Made by a program: the position numbers and the translations under genes
Shown: in pieces, positions 35,672 to 36,224 of the stretch
Position numbering within the stretch: position 1 is the stretch's first letter
Layout of the letters: every line of letters begins with the position of its first letter
The notes under the pieces: generated by a model
The model's database searches: none
What the model was told of the DNA's origin: nothing
Seen by the model: only the letters and a program-made list of their open reading frames with translations
Assembly: GCA_022703175.1 (NCBI GenBank)
Contig: JAKLEG010000006.1
Coordinates: 1 to 36,224, forward strand
Length of the DNA stretch: 36,224 bases
Origin: Myxococcota bacterium
GTDB taxonomy: Bacteria; Myxococcota; XYA12-FULL-58-9
Direction of reading: 5' to 3'

Positions 35672-36224
35672 CTACGCCTTGGCCGTCTCGTCTTCTTCGG
35701 TGTAACGCGACTTGTAGTAGTAGTAGCGGTAGTAGCGACCGTAATGACGATCTTCGAGATCGACGCTGTTTAGCACCACGCCAAAGATGCGGCCGCCGAC
35801 ATCTTGGATGCGGCGCTTGGATTGGTAGGCCAACTGCCAGGTGGTGTGGCCGGCGTTGATCACCAGCACCACGCCATCCATCATCGAAGCCAACACCAAC
35901 GCATCGGTGACCGGCGTGACCGGCGGCGAGTCGTAGATCACGCGATCGTAACGCGTGGCTAACTCTTTGAAAATATTACGGAATGAGTCGGTATGCAGGA
36001 GCTCGGCGGGGTTGGGCGGAATGGGGCCGCAGGCCAAGATATCGAGCCGCTCGATGGGCGACTTGATGATGGCCTGTTCGAGCGTGACGTCGCCCAAGAT
36101 GACGTTGGAGAGGCCCGCGTCGTTGTCGACCTTGAAGCTCTTGTGCAAGCGCGGCCGGCGCAAGTCGGTGTCCACCAGCAGAATGCGCCCGCCGGCCTGG
36201 GCCATGGTTATGGCCAAGCTTGTG
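35672..36224 (-). CDS. Bacterial tyrosine autokinase (BY-kinase, CpsD/Wzc C-terminal type), N-terminus beyond the right edge
   Basis: The 184 visible residues run from TSLAITMAQAGGRILLVDTDLRRPRLH, holding the Walker A' region with its aspartates, through VIYDSPPVTPVTDA (Walker B) to a C-terminal tyrosine cluster, RHYGRYYRYYYYKSRY, with eight tyrosines. The Walker A loop is off the edge. Such kinases phosphorylate their own C-terminal tyrosines and cycle with a phosphatase to control polysaccharide chain length and export (Wzc, CpsD). Whether an N-terminal Wzz-type membrane domain is fused or separate cannot be seen. Location supports a role for the polysaccharide locus. Confidence 0.9.
   Translation of the reverse strand, partial: TSLAITMAQAGGRILLVDTDLRRPRLHKSFKVDNDAGLSNVILGDVTLEQAIIKSPIERLDILACGPIPPNPAELLHTDSFRNIFKELATRYDRVIYDSPPVTPVTDALVLASMMDGVVLVINAGHTTWQLAYQSKRRIQDVGGRIFGVVLNSVDLEDRHYGRYYRYYYYKSRYTEEDETAKA

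Overview
The window is a GC-rich (roughly 60%), densely packed bacterial chromosome segment. Gene content (SecA, MurJ, MenA-type prenyltransferase, HtrA, TonB-like protein, PilZ protein, Wza-like export protein, BY-kinase) points to a Gram-negative with an outer membrane and exopolysaccharide. The PrkA-type kinase variant and the overall flavour suggest a deltaproteobacterium sensu lato, perhaps Myxococcota; this placement is inference. I see no tRNA, rRNA, CRISPR array, insertion sequence or phage gene.

Layout. 1-1978: the 5' end of rbfA (minus) diverges from coaE and an overlapping GT4 glycosyltransferase. 1959-8438 (minus): a secreted Met/Gly-rich protein, a TonB-like protein, secA, and an AbiEii-like nucleotidyltransferase toxin with its putative antitoxin. 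8662-10537: a deoxyhypusine-synthase-family enzyme divergent from inorganic pyrophosphatase. 10543-15143 (minus): an overlapping operon menA-like, CPBP protease, OPA-type transporter, murJ. 15242-18019 (minus): a CheR-like methyltransferase overlapping an MBL hydrolase, then an HtrA protease with its own terminator. 18222-19791: a small membrane protein, a PilZ protein and a peroxiredoxin. 19792-25137 (minus): Ppx/GppA, a PrkA-family kinase, a universal stress protein, an unknown protein and a Wza-like lipoprotein, closely spaced. 25215-36224: a polysaccharide locus with two Wzy/WaaL-like membrane proteins, an acyl-AMP ligase, acyl carrier protein, SGNH protein and MBOAT acyltransferase, a second SGNH protein, and the C-terminal part of a tyrosine autokinase.

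Working together. The most interesting group is 27746-32512. AMP-forming ligase, carrier protein, SGNH protein and MBOAT protein are the same four activities as the Dlt (teichoic acid D-alanylation) machinery, here inside a Gram-negative polysaccharide locus. I infer carrier-protein-dependent acylation of a secreted glycan; the acyl group cannot be read from sequence. The glycan would be polymerised or ligated by the Wzy-like proteins and its export tuned by the BY-kinase and perhaps the Wza-like protein.

Two architectural features recur. Several genes without a Shine-Dalgarno have a TAnnnT hexamer 6-8 bases before the start codon, as expected for leaderless mRNAs. All six convergent gene pairs have stop codons overlapping or within 10 bases, leaving no room for an intergenic terminator.
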